A stretch of DNA of 33,577 nucleotides from Actinomycetota bacterium (GCA_009705865.1 WLSJ01000002.1:1-33577); one strand, 5' to 3'; positions 1 through 7,219 are shown, numbered from the stretch's first letter. Notes: a model not told the origin generated them from the letters alone. Numbers and translations: made by a program.

Positions 1-243
1 ACTGAATGGGAATGGGATGACACTTTGATGCCCCGTAGTGAAGGCCGCCTAACCCGATGGGTTGCGTCTGTCGGTGGTTCTTCATCTGATCTTCTCGACA
101 GCGTCAGAGCATGTCTCGATAACGATCTTGATACACCTCGAGCTCTTGCTCTCATTGATGCAGCGGCTGATTCTGGCGCTGATGTCACCTCTGCTGCCGC
201 ACTGCTCGGCGTAGAACTGCACACCGCTGTCGGCCCTCGCTAA
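1..243 (+). CDS. mshC: MshC-type cysteine:glucosaminyl-inositol ligase, 3' end only
   Basis: The frame is open from base 1 to the TAA at 241-243, so this is the last 80 residues of a gene that begins outside the window. The residues WEW near the start, DLDTPRALALIDAA in the middle and LLGVEL near the end match the C-terminal helical region of MshC, the cysteinyl-tRNA-synthetase paralogue that joins cysteine to glucosaminyl-inositol in mycothiol synthesis. Ordinary CysS proteins share the DLDTP-like segment but do not usually end in LLGVEL, so MshC is preferred. Mycothiol is limited to Actinobacteria, which fits the rest of the window, and mycothiol may also serve the arsenate reductase at 7216. 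The catalytic domain is not visible, so the call rests on the tail alone. Confidence 0.65.
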   Translation, partial: TEWEWDDTLMPRSEGRLTRWVASVGGSSSDLLDSVRACLDNDLDTPRALALIDAAADSGADVTSAAALLGVELHTAVGPR

Positions 244-283
244 CCAAGCGCTATATCCTGCTGACGTCTCAGTAAATCGGGAC

Positions 284-289
284 TATTAT
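284..289 (+). promoter_or_regulatory. candidate -10 box of the PlsC gene
   Basis: TATTAT lies 9 bases before the ATG at 299 and directly before the GTG at 290. No Shine-Dalgarno sequence precedes either codon. If it is a -10 box, a leaderless transcript beginning at or near 299 would favour the ATG start. No -35 box was recognised. Confidence 0.35.
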
Positions 290-1045
290 GTGCCGTGCAT
301 GGCAACAGAATCGGACTCACACACGCCAGCCGCTCAACTGCCGCTAAAAACCAGCCGTGCACAGTCACGAGCAAGAACAATTTTGCGCCCGCTCTCAACA
401 AAATTGTGGAATTTCAATTTTGAAGGATTCGAAAATTTGCCAGAATCAGGCCCGGCGATTTTGTGTCCAAACCACATCAGTTTTCTCGACTCTGTTTTCA
501 CCATGGTTCATGCAGGTCGTCAGATCAGTTTTGTTGGCAAGGCCGAGTACATGGATTCGTGGAAGACGAAGTATTTGTTTCCTGCGCTCGGAATGATTCC
601 AATCGATCGATCTGGCGGATCCAAAAGCGAAGGCGCATTGTTGGCAGCAGAGACGGTACTTAGACGTGGCGAATTATTTGGCATTTTCCCTGAAGGAACT
701 CGTAGTCGAGATGGCATGTTGTACAAGGGTCATACTGGTGCTGCACGGCTGGCGCTAAAAGTTGGTTGTCCTATTTTGCCGGTGGGCATTATCGGCACAC
801 GAGAGATCCAACCACCAGACACAGTGATGCCTCGTTTCAGGCTTGATTGCACAATCAAGATCGGAGCCCCGATCAATGTGGCTCGATATGGCGACCGGAC
901 AGACGACCATATGGTGTTACGCGAAATAACTGACGAGTTGATGTTTGAGATTCAAGGTCTCACTGGCCAGGAATATCGCAATGTCTATGCCACAAAGCGT
1001 GCGGAAAGCATTCCCACCGAACAAGCAGTCCTAAATCACGCGTAA
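290..1045 (+). CDS. PlsC-family 1-acylglycerol-3-phosphate acyltransferase
   Basis: This is probably a membrane-associated acyltransferase that adds the second acyl chain to lysophosphatidic acid in phospholipid synthesis. The LPLAT signature is complete: NHISFLD contains the HX4D catalytic pair, GMIPIDR is the second block, FPEGTRS the third (phosphate binding), and a PVGIIG-like strand is the fourth. The length of 251 residues is normal for the family. The frame opens with GTG at 290 and has an ATG at 299 (MATESD); the ATG is preferred because of the TATTAT box before it. It stands between mshC and thrS with short gaps on both sides and does not overlap either. Substrate preference cannot be read from the sequence, so a paralogous lysophospholipid acyltransferase role is possible. 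Confidence 0.88.
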   Translation: MPCMATESDSHTPAAQLPLKTSRAQSRARTILRPLSTKLWNFNFEGFENLPESGPAILCPNHISFLDSVFTMVHAGRQISFVGKAEYMDSWKTKYLFPALGMIPIDRSGGSKSEGALLAAETVLRRGELFGIFPEGTRSRDGMLYKGHTGAARLALKVGCPILPVGIIGTREIQPPDTVMPRFRLDCTIKIGAPINVARYGDRTDDHMVLREITDELMFEIQGLTGQEYRNVYATKRAESIPTEQAVLNHA

Positions 1046-1075
1046 ATAGAGCCGAGCCGACAGTCGCCCCAGCCG

Positions 1076-1081
1076 TAGAAT
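1076..1081 (+). promoter_or_regulatory. candidate -10 box of thrS
   Basis: TAGAAT stands 9 bases before the thrS ATG and there is no ribosome-binding site between them. The gap from the previous gene is only 45 bases, too short for a T-box leader. No TTGACA-like -35 box is seen about 17 bases upstream. Confidence 0.45.
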
Positions 1082-1090
1082 GGTTGTCTC

Positions 1091-3076
1091 ATGTCAGAGA
1101 TTTCAGTACTTCTTCCCGATGGATCATCGCGAGCATTGCCCGATGGGTCGTCAGTTGCCGACCTAGCAAGCGCCATTGGGTCGCGGCTTGCAAAAGCGGC
1201 CATTGCCGGCACCATCAACGGCGCCGAAGTAGACCTGTCGGTGTCTGTGTTTGATGGTGCGACTGTGTCGATCATTACTGCGGATTCTGATGCTGGCCGA
1301 CATGTGTTGCGCCACTCCACAGCTCATGTGCTTGCACAGGCGGTTTTGCAGTTGTTTGACGGCGCCCATTTCACAATCGGCCCAGCAATTGAAGATGGCT
1401 TCTACTACGACTTCGCTTTACCGAATGGTCAGACATTCTCTGACGATGATCTAGCAGCTATTGAAAAACGTATGCGCGAAATCATGAAATCTAATCAACC
1501 CTTCATTCGTTCAGAAGTATCGGTTCAAGAAGCGTTAGCGGTATTTTCTACCCAACCATATAAGTGCGAAATCATTGAACGGGTCACTTCGGGATCCGCA
1601 GACGGCAGTGATGCAGCTGAAGTCGGCAGTTCTGGTTCTGTCAGTTTGTACCGAAACTCGGATTCCTTTGTTGACTTGTGTCGTGGGCCTCATGTTCCAT
1701 CAACATCGCGTTTAGGTCACTTCAGTTTGATGAAAGTTGCTGGTGCGTATTGGCGAGGCAACGAAAAGGGTCCGATGCTTCAGCGCATCTATGGCACTGC
1801 GTGGGAATCTGACACAGCGTTGAAAGAGCATCTTCATCGACTGGAAGAAGCCACAAAACGCGATCATCGCCGTCTGGCTAATGAACTTGACCTTCTGTCA
1901 TTCCCTTCGGAATTAGGAGGCGGTCTTGCTGTCTGGCATCCGAAAGGCGCAATTGTCCGCAAGTTGATGGAGGACTACAGCCGTCAACGACATCAAGACG
2001 GTGATTACCAATTCGTGTACACACCGCATTTGGCTAATGCAAATTTGTTTGCCAAGTCCGGCCACCTCGATTTTTATGCAGACGGAATGTATCCGCCAAT
2101 GGAGATGGATAACGGCACGTACTACATGAAGCCAATGAACTGTCCGATGCACTGCCTTATCTTCGACAGTCGTCAACGCAGTTATCGCGAACTCCCATTG
2201 CGATTGTTTGAGTTGGGCAATGTGTATCGGTATGAGCGCGCCGGAACGCTTCATGGTCTTCTGCGTATTCGCGGGTTTACTCAAGACGACAGCCATATTT
2301 ACTGCACAGAAGAACAGATGGCGGATGAGATTTCCTCACTTCTTGACTTCATCATGTCTGTATTGCGTCGCTTCGGATTCAACGATTTTGAATTCAATTT
2401 GTCGACACGAGATCCTGAGAAATCTGTCGGATCAGATGAAATCTGGGGCAAAGCCACAGAGGCACTACGCGAAGCGCTTGATCGTCATGGTGTGGAATAC
2501 AAGATCAAAGAAGGCGATGCCGCTTTCTATGGTCCAAAGATTGACATCGATGTTCGAGATGCCATTGGTCGTAAGTGGCAGTTGAGCACTATTCAATGTG
2601 ACTTCAATTTGCCGGAACGTTTTGAATTGGAATACGTCGGTTCAGATGGTGCTCGCCATCGACCCATCATGTTGCACCGCGCATTGTTCGGGTCAATTGA
2701 ACGGTTTTTCGGTGTTCTCATTGAGCACTACGCCGGGGCGTTCCCATCGTGGCTGTCTCCTGAACAAGTTCGGGTGCTACCTGTCGCACTGGCCCACGAT
2801 GAATATGCGCAGTCAGTGGTGGCGCAGTTAAAGCAGGCCGGATTCCGAGTTGATATTGATCATGCAGATGAACAATTAGGCAAACGTATCCGAAATGCGA
2901 AAACCAGCAAAGTGCCATATGTACTGGTCGTGGGTGACGATGACGTGGCGCACAAATCTGTCGGAGTGAATCCTCGCGGTGGGGAAGTAGAGCGTGATGT
3001 CTCGGTAGTGGACTTCATTGCGCGTCTCTCAGCTGAAGTCGCAGAAGGACAATTGGGCGACCTTGATGTCTCTTGA
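1091..3076 (+). CDS. thrS: threonyl-tRNA synthetase
   Basis: Class II synthetase that charges tRNA-Thr and edits Ser-tRNA-Thr. The order of parts is an N-terminal TGS domain (about residues 1-65), the second additional or editing domain (about 75-240), the catalytic core, and the C-terminal anticodon-binding domain (about 560-650). The catalytic zinc ligands are all present: C351 in MNCPMHC, H402 in DDSHIYC and H529 in MLHRALFG. Motif 2 is visible as YRYERAGTLHG. A Gly/Ser-rich segment near residues 174-185 is an insertion in a surface loop. At 661 residues it has the usual size. Its stop overlaps the start of the HIT gene by 11 bases, so the two are probably translated from one mRNA, as in other actinobacteria. 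Confidence 0.97.
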   Translation: MSEISVLLPDGSSRALPDGSSVADLASAIGSRLAKAAIAGTINGAEVDLSVSVFDGATVSIITADSDAGRHVLRHSTAHVLAQAVLQLFDGAHFTIGPAIEDGFYYDFALPNGQTFSDDDLAAIEKRMREIMKSNQPFIRSEVSVQEALAVFSTQPYKCEIIERVTSGSADGSDAAEVGSSGSVSLYRNSDSFVDLCRGPHVPSTSRLGHFSLMKVAGAYWRGNEKGPMLQRIYGTAWESDTALKEHLHRLEEATKRDHRRLANELDLLSFPSELGGGLAVWHPKGAIVRKLMEDYSRQRHQDGDYQFVYTPHLANANLFAKSGHLDFYADGMYPPMEMDNGTYYMKPMNCPMHCLIFDSRQRSYRELPLRLFELGNVYRYERAGTLHGLLRIRGFTQDDSHIYCTEEQMADEISSLLDFIMSVLRRFGFNDFEFNLSTRDPEKSVGSDEIWGKATEALREALDRHGVEYKIKEGDAAFYGPKIDIDVRDAIGRKWQLSTIQCDFNLPERFELEYVGSDGARHRPIMLHRALFGSIERFFGVLIEHYAGAFPSWLSPEQVRVLPVALAHDEYAQSVVAQLKQAGFRVDIDHADEQLGKRIRNAKTSKVPYVLVVGDDDVAHKSVGVNPRGGEVERDVSVVDFIARLSAEVAEGQLGDLDVS

Positions 3077-3578
3077 ACAACTGTGGAACGGGTGGAGAGC
3101 TGAATACATCGGCACTGCTAATTCGAATTCGACAAATCCATCTCAGTCAGTTTTTACTTCAATTCTGAATTCTGGTTTGTCTGATGATGAAACGTTCATC
3201 GTTCGTCGTTCGACTACTTGTTTTGCCATCTTGAATTCCTATCCATACGCGTCAGGGCACCTTTTGGTGTTGCCATATCGAGAAGTGGCCAATCTTGAAG
3301 ACCTCACGTCGGAGGAATCTCTAGATTTATGGGCGCTCGTTACACAGGGCACTGTTGCTCTTCGCGCATCTCATTCTCCTGATGCCTTGAACGTCGGTAT
3401 CAATCTGGGTGCAGCTGCTGGTGGCAGTATTTCTCAGCATTTGCACGTCCATATCGTTCCTCGCTGGAACGGCGACTCGAACTTTATGACTTCAGTGGCT
3501 TCAACTCGTACTATTCCAGAACCACTTCCTCTCACCGCATCGAAAATTCGAAACGCTTGGCCGAAAGAATCACAATGA
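3066..3578 (+). CDS. HIT-family Ap4A phosphorylase (Rv2613c type)
   Basis: The histidine-triad motif is H125-L-H127-V-H129 followed by IVPRW, the active site that attacks the alpha-phosphate of dinucleoside polyphosphates. Segments such as LWNGWRAEYI, SYPYASGHLLVLPYR and GINLGAAAGGS align well with my memory of the mycobacterial Rv2613c protein, which splits Ap4A by phosphorolysis and also lies directly after thrS. The zinc cysteines found near the N-terminus of many HIT proteins are replaced (PSQSVFTS), as they are in Rv2613c. The start is the ATG at 3066 rather than an earlier in-frame codon at 3018, because 3066 gives a short overlap of 11 bases with thrS and a product beginning MSLEQLWNGW. 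The length is 170 residues. Control of alarmone Ap4A next to a tRNA synthetase, which makes it, is a sensible pairing. Confidence 0.85.
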   Translation: MSLEQLWNGWRAEYIGTANSNSTNPSQSVFTSILNSGLSDDETFIVRRSTTCFAILNSYPYASGHLLVLPYREVANLEDLTSEESLDLWALVTQGTVALRASHSPDALNVGINLGAAAGGSISQHLHVHIVPRWNGDSNFMTSVASTRTIPEPLPLTASKIRNAWPKESQ

Positions 3579-4081
3579 CAGACGAACTGCGCGACCAACT
3601 ACCAGATGATCTCAACGCTGTTGATCATGTGGGCGCATACGATTTTCCTGACAACAGTCGTCGGCGTATTCCCGGTGTCATGTATGCAGTCCTTGCTGCA
3701 CTATGCGTCGCAGTGTGGACCATCGCAGATGGCAATGATTCGCCAAACGTCAACAAAGGTTTGCTGTTTGCCGCAATCCTCTTGGCAGTGATGTCAATCA
3801 TCACCATCACAAGCGGATGGCGAATGACCATCAACGAGTCTGAAGCTCTAGTGGTTGCAACTCGTAGTGCAGGATTCGCAGTTGGCCATGCATCGGCTCA
3901 ACAGGTATGGCGCGGTATTCGTAGCAAGCCGACGTGGCGAATTTTTTGCTACAGCACAGAAGATCCACCGTTGCAACAGGCTCTTGTCCTGATTGACGCG
4001 GTCAATGGGCGTGTCGTTGAATGTCTGGTGGAAAAGAACCCCGAGGCAGAGATGCCATCAACCGTTACCTCAGAGAGATAG
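3575..4081 (+). CDS. two-helix membrane protein of unknown function
   Basis: I do not recognise this gene. The ATG at 3575 overlaps the HIT stop as ATGA, which argues for translational coupling and against the TTG at 3557. The 168-residue product has an acidic N-terminal tail (about 1-28), a basic RRR patch, two hydrophobic helices (about 33-52 and 62-82) with a short polar loop, then a soluble C-terminal domain of about 85 residues containing GWRMTI, VWRGIRSKPTWRIF and VLIDAVNGRVVECLVE. The C-terminal part reads like a small beta-rich domain, and its position after the helices predicts a cytoplasmic location for both ends. Its place between the HIT gene and pgsA suggests a membrane or lipid-linked role, but that is inference from neighbours only. 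Confidence 0.75.
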   Translation: MTDELRDQLPDDLNAVDHVGAYDFPDNSRRRIPGVMYAVLAALCVAVWTIADGNDSPNVNKGLLFAAILLAVMSIITITSGWRMTINESEALVVATRSAGFAVGHASAQQVWRGIRSKPTWRIFCYSTEDPPLQQALVLIDAVNGRVVECLVEKNPEAEMPSTVTSER

Positions 4082-4084
4082 CGT
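4079..4084 (+). promoter_or_regulatory. candidate -10 box of pgsA, overlapping a stop codon
   Basis: TAGCGT begins with the TAG stop of the preceding membrane-protein gene and ends 6 bases before the pgsA ATG. No Shine-Dalgarno sequence is present in the gap. Confidence 0.33.
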
Positions 4085-4090
4085 CAGTTC

Positions 4091-4795
4091 ATGTTTGACG
4101 GGCGTTTTCGCGCACCAATCGAAAAAGCAGTTCGACCAGTAGGGCAGTTGTTGCGCCGGACCGGAATGTCTCCCGACCACCTCACTGTTCTTGGAATTGC
4201 GTTTGCAGTTATTGCCGCATTTGCAATCGGAACTGGTGCGCTTCGCGGAGGCTTACTTCTCGTTATTTTGGCTGCCGTTCCAGACATGTTGGACGGAGCG
4301 CTAGCGAAAGCCTCTGGGACATCAAGTCAACGGGGCGCTTTTTTTGACTCGGTAGTTGATCGAGTGACCGACTCCGTGCTCTTTGGTGGCGTTGCATGGT
4401 ATTTCGCATCTGAAAAGAGCCCACATCTTGCCTTATTGCCAATGGCAATCATGGGTGTCTCATCGCTTATCTCGTATGAGCGGGCTAAAGCAGAGTCTTT
4501 AGGTTTGTACGCAAAGGGCGGCTTGATGGAACGAGCAGAACGCATTGTTGTGTTGTGTCTCGGACTGTTATTTGACTCTCTTCTTGTGCCCATTATGTGG
4601 ATCATGTTGGTTCTTACCATTGCAACTGCTGTGCAGCGGTTTGTTCAAGTATGGAAACAAGCAGAAGTGTCCTCTACGACTCAGCAAAAGCGTGATGTTC
4701 GACAAGGTCGTCGGATGACGCGACAAAGTGTTCGTACAAGTCGGCGACAATTGTCGGTCGATTCTCGCCAGCGACGCCGCCGCCGCAATGGCTAG
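4091..4795 (+). CDS. pgsA: phosphatidylinositol-phosphate synthase (CDP-alcohol phosphotransferase)
   Basis: Integral membrane enzyme that transfers the phosphatidyl group of CDP-diacylglycerol to inositol phosphate, the first step towards phosphatidylinositol and its mannosides. The family motif DX2DGX2A(R)X8GX3DX3D is present with D65, D68, G69, A72, G82, D86 and D90. The Arg that normally follows A72 is Lys73 here. Several hydrophobic helices follow, and the protein ends in a strongly basic tail rich in Arg from about residue 200 on. YERAKAESLG and ERAERIVVL match the mycobacterial PgsA1 pattern. The neighbours patA and pimA act on the same lipid, which supports the inositol rather than the glycerol or serine substrate. 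The length is 234 residues. Confidence 0.9.
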   Translation: MFDGRFRAPIEKAVRPVGQLLRRTGMSPDHLTVLGIAFAVIAAFAIGTGALRGGLLLVILAAVPDMLDGALAKASGTSSQRGAFFDSVVDRVTDSVLFGGVAWYFASEKSPHLALLPMAIMGVSSLISYERAKAESLGLYAKGGLMERAERIVVLCLGLLFDSLLVPIMWIMLVLTIATAVQRFVQVWKQAEVSSTTQQKRDVRQGRRMTRQSVRTSRRQLSVDSRQRRRRRNG

Positions 4796-5723
4796 CCCCT
4801 TCGAGGAACTGTCCGACGCCTTTACCGTCGGTGGGTATCGACTCGGATCTGTCATCGCTCGTCTCACTCCAGGACCGGTGGCTCAAGGAGCTGTATCGCT
4901 GCTAGCACCTGGCGTAGCACTGTCTTTACGTAAACGACGTTTCATGATTGAACGTCATCTTCGTCGTGTTGATCCGACGCTGCAGGGTTTTGCGCTCAGA
5001 AGGGCATCCCAGCAAGCATTTGACAGCTACATGCGTTATTACACCGAGAGTTTTCGATTGCCTTCCATGTCTGCAAAGCATGTGCTGAAATCATTATCGA
5101 ATGATGGTTTTCATTACATTGAAGAAGCGTTGGAACGAGGAAAGGGAGCAATAGTTGCTCTACCTCATCTTGGTGGCTGGGAATGGGCAGGCCGATGGAT
5201 GGCCGAAATGGGCCACAATATGACGGTCATCGTTGAACCTTTAGATCCACCTGAACTTTTCGATTGGTTTACGAAATTGCGCAGTGATCTCGGAATGAAC
5301 GTTGTTCCGCTTGGTCCAGGTGCCGCCCCTGCAGTGCTTGCTGCATTAAAGCGCAACGAAGTCGTGTGCCTATTGTCCGACCGAGATATCCAAGGCAATG
5401 GTGTCGAAGTTGAGTTCTTCGGAGAGAGAACAACTCTTCCCGCAGGTCCAGCGATGTTGGGGATACGTTCTGGTGCAGCTGTAGTGCCAGGGGCCGTGTA
5501 CTTCACCTCAGCAGTAGATGGTCATCATTGCGTCATTCGTCCACCATTAGTTTTTGAAAAAGTGGGTGGCTTGCGAGAATCAGTGGCTGCCGGAACACAA
5601 GCTCTTGCAATTGAACTTGAAGGATTGATTCGTCGAGCACCTGAACAATGGCATCTGTTTCAGCCAAATTGGCCGAGTGATCCAGGATTTGCCGAAATGC
5701 GAGCTCGCGCTAACGCTGAATAA
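4788..5723 (+). CDS. patA: phosphatidylinositol mannoside acyltransferase
   Basis: LpxL/HtrB-like acyltransferase that in mycobacteria acylates the mannose of phosphatidylinositol mannosides on the cytoplasmic face of the membrane. The HX4(D/E) catalytic motif is H127-LGGW-E132, with Glu where mycobacterial PatA has Asp. Other conserved stretches are LLSDRDIQGNG (198-204), EFFGERTTLPAGP and PEQWHLFQPNW near the C-terminus. The start is the ATG at 4788, giving an 8-base overlap with pgsA and 311 residues, close to the 316 I recall for the mycobacterial protein. A TTG at 4728 in the same frame would add 20 residues with no family match. Its 3' end overlaps the converging arsR gene by 14 bases. 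In most actinobacteria pimA follows directly; here the arsenic block stands between them. Confidence 0.9.
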   Translation: MASPFEELSDAFTVGGYRLGSVIARLTPGPVAQGAVSLLAPGVALSLRKRRFMIERHLRRVDPTLQGFALRRASQQAFDSYMRYYTESFRLPSMSAKHVLKSLSNDGFHYIEEALERGKGAIVALPHLGGWEWAGRWMAEMGHNMTVIVEPLDPPELFDWFTKLRSDLGMNVVPLGPGAAPAVLAALKRNEVVCLLSDRDIQGNGVEVEFFGERTTLPAGPAMLGIRSGAAVVPGAVYFTSAVDGHHCVIRPPLVFEKVGGLRESVAAGTQALAIELEGLIRRAPEQWHLFQPNWPSDPGFAEMRARANAE

Positions 5724-6042
5724 ATTGGGACACTGCGTCAAGTGCCCGGGGAGCTATGGAATACCAGATCCACGTTCCGTCTCGGCGTGACTCGACTAGG
5801 CCAGCTTCGCGCAACACCTTTAGGTGGTGGCTAATCGTAGGTTGACTTCTGTCAAGTGGTTCGGTGAGATCGCACGAACATATGCCGTCACGACCAGCTC
5901 GGCGCACTAAGTCAAAGAGGCGCAGACGAATGGGGTCAGAAAGTGCAGCGAACATTGGTGCAAGATTGGCAGCGGCTGCATCTGCAAGAGGTCCTTTGCC
6001 AAGGGTGATTGGTTTCGCATTCGACACCAGCCCATGATACAT
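5710..6042 (-). CDS. arsR: ArsR-family metalloid-responsive repressor
   Basis: Winged-helix dimeric repressor expected to leave its operator when arsenite or antimonite binds. The core begins at APMFAALSDPIRLRLF, has the cysteine pair GICSCDL in the helix before the recognition helix, and the recognition segment SQPTISHHLKVLREAGLV. The C-x-C pair corresponds to the arsenic-binding cysteines of E. coli-type ArsR (ELCVCDL). The start is uncertain: ATG at 6042 gives 110 residues, a TTG at 6048 adds two, and a GTG at 6027 would remove five and has a TATCAT box 6 bases before it. It is divergent to arsI, separated by about 75 bases that hold two inverted repeats, and it almost certainly controls both directions. 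Its 3' end overlaps the end of patA by 14 bases. Confidence 0.92.
   Translation of the reverse strand: MYHGLVSNAKPITLGKGPLADAAAANLAPMFAALSDPIRLRLFDLVRRAGRDGICSCDLTEPLDRSQPTISHHLKVLREAGLVESRRDGTWIWYSIAPRALDAVSQFIQR
6034..6039 (-). promoter_or_regulatory. possible -10 box for arsR
   Basis: On the minus strand TATCAT lies 6 bases before an in-frame GTG (6027-6025). If the transcript begins at that GTG, the inverted repeat at 6048-6074 would cover the -22 to -48 region, which suits repression. The box lies inside the reading frame if the ATG at 6042 is the real start, so the two proposals exclude each other. Confidence 0.28.
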
Positions 6043-6047
6043 CGACA

Positions 6048-6074
6048 AGTATCAATGTGTTGTATATTGATACT
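6048..6074. promoter_or_regulatory. probable ArsR operator (perfect inverted repeat)
   Basis: AGTATCAAT at 6048-6056 and ATTGATACT at 6066-6074 are exact reverse complements separated by 9 bases. ATCAA/TTGAT half-sites are typical of ArsR/SmtB-family operators. The site lies between divergent arsR and arsI, and a TATATT sequence (6063-6068) that could be the -10 of arsI falls inside it, so bound repressor would block polymerase. Confidence 0.75.
6063..6068 (+). promoter_or_regulatory. candidate -10 box of the arsI operon
   Basis: TATATT is the best -10 match between the divergent genes on this strand. A TCGACA at 6042-6047 could be the -35 box, but its 15-base spacing is short. Transcription from here would give a leader of about 40 bases with a ribosome-binding site, unlike the leaderless pattern elsewhere. 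Confidence 0.33.
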
Positions 6075-6079
6075 CATCA

Positions 6080-6100
6080 AAGTACCTAACTGGGGTACTT
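6080..6100. repeat. second inverted repeat in the arsI leader
   Basis: AAGTACC (6080-6086) and GGTACTT (6094-6100) are exact reverse complements with a 7-base spacer. It lies downstream of the putative operator and upstream of the arsI ribosome-binding site GAAGGA (6105-6110). It may be a second protein-binding site or an mRNA hairpin in the leader. Confidence 0.5.
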
Positions 6101-6116
6101 GACTGAAGGAAACAGT

Positions 6117-6560
6117 ATGTCGCGCGTTCAGCTAGCACTCAATGTCGGAAATCTCAATGATGCCATTGTGTATTACACCAAAATGTTTGGCGTTGGCCCA
6201 GCAAAAGTGCGTGAGGGGTATGCCAACTTCGCTATTGCAGACCCGCCGCTCAAGCTTGTGCTCATAGAGGGACATGGAGAGGCAGGAACTCTTAATCATG
6301 TGGGCGTCGAAGTGGAAGACACTGATCAAGTGGCAGCAAAAATAGTTTCTGCAACTGCTATGGGTCTGCCAATTGAAGTGCAAGAGAGCACGACGTGTTG
6401 TTTTGCCGTGCAAGACAAAGTTTGGGTTACGGGGGGCGAATTGCCATGGGAGTGGTACACGGTGCTGGCCGATGCTCCCGCAGATACATCTTTGAAGCCG
6501 ATGCCCATCATGCTTGGTGTGCCAAGTGGAGCTAGTTGCTGTGGGCCAGAAGGATGCTGA
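6117..6560 (+). CDS. arsI: ArsI/CadI-type glyoxalase-fold C-As lyase
   Basis: Vicinal-oxygen-chelate protein. ArsI enzymes use Fe(II) to cleave the carbon-arsenic bond of trivalent methyl- or aryl-arsenicals and release arsenite; the close actinobacterial relative CadI is induced by cadmium. Visible features are GYANFAIADPPLKLVL, the metal ligands H61 (in LNHVGVEV) and E112 (in PWEWY), the substrate-binding cysteine pair C94-C95 in TTCCFAVQDKVWV, and a cysteine-rich tail CCGPEGC (141-147). The first metal ligand, His5 in the best-studied ArsI, is Gln5 here, as I recall for CadI. The ATG at 6117 has GAAGGA 6 bases upstream and is preferred over a TTG at 6099. The product is 147 residues. It overlaps the next gene by 7 bases, making arsI, the channel gene and arsC one operon. 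Confidence 0.82.
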   Translation: MSRVQLALNVGNLNDAIVYYTKMFGVGPAKVREGYANFAIADPPLKLVLIEGHGEAGTLNHVGVEVEDTDQVAAKIVSATAMGLPIEVQESTTCCFAVQDKVWVTGGELPWEWYTVLADAPADTSLKPMPIMLGVPSGASCCGPEGC

Positions 6561-7219
6561 ATACTCGCCGCACCCTTGCTGAGTTTTTGGGCACAGCGTT
6601 ATTAGTAATGGCGGTGGTTGGTTCTGGCATCATGGCTCAGAACATGACCACTGATGTTGCGTTGCAACTTCTGGCCAATGCAGTAGCAACTGGTGGAGCA
6701 CTGCTTGGTCTGATCACGATTTTTGGTCCGGTTTCTGGAGCGTCATTTAACCCGATTGTGTCTCTGGTTGGGTTCTTTATCGATCGAGAAACGACTATCT
6801 CAACTCTTGTGACTGACATCATCGCTCAGGTGGGTGGAGCCATCGCTGGTTGCATTATCGCCAACATCATGTTTGCTCACCCGTTTATCGAGACCTCAAC
6901 AAAGATTCGCACTGGCGGCCCAACGTGGTTCTCTGAAGTTGTTGCCACAGTGGGGTTGTTGCTTATTATTTGGGGCGGCAAGCGAGCAGGCGCAAATGTG
7001 GCAGCACTAGTTGCGGCTTGGATCACAGGCGCTTATTGGTTCACTTCGTCAACAAGCATTGCTAACCCAGCAGTTGGTATTGGCCGCATGTTTTCCAACT
7101 CTTTTGCCGGAATAGCTCCTGAGTCAATGCCAATGTTTGCGTTCATGCAATTGATTGGCGGTGTGGTCGGTTTCGCCATTATTGCCATTTTGTGGCCAAG
7201 CAATAAGGCTCAGCAGTGA
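6554..7219 (+). CDS. aquaglyceroporin-family channel, AqpS-like arsenite channel
   Basis: Major intrinsic protein of 221 residues with six hydrophobic helices and two half-helices. The first pore box is NPI (66-68) and the second NPA (171-173). The residue after the second box is Val174, where most aquaporins have the selectivity-filter Arg; to my knowledge AqpS of Sinorhizobium meliloti, which lets arsenite leave the cell, also has Val there. The position between arsI and arsC, overlapping the first by 7 bases and the second by 4, supports an arsenite outlet. The ATG at 6554 is followed by the usual RRTLAEFLGTALL opening; a TTG at 6536 is less likely. A polyol or other small neutral solute cannot be excluded from sequence alone. 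Confidence 0.85.
   Translation: MLNTRRTLAEFLGTALLVMAVVGSGIMAQNMTTDVALQLLANAVATGGALLGLITIFGPVSGASFNPIVSLVGFFIDRETTISTLVTDIIAQVGGAIAGCIIANIMFAHPFIETSTKIRTGGPTWFSEVVATVGLLLIIWGGKRAGANVAALVAAWITGAYWFTSSTSIANPAVGIGRMFSNSFAGIAPESMPMFAFMQLIGGVVGFAIIAILWPSNKAQQ

Noticed and set aside
1046-1090. T-box or other riboswitch before thrS, and likewise before hisS, aspS and alaS
   Set aside because: The gaps are 45 bases or less and contain no T-box-like elements.
3066-3578. Loss of the N-terminal zinc cysteines in the HIT protein as a novelty
   Set aside because: The mycobacterial orthologue Rv2613c, as I recall it, also lacks them, so this is normal for the subfamily.
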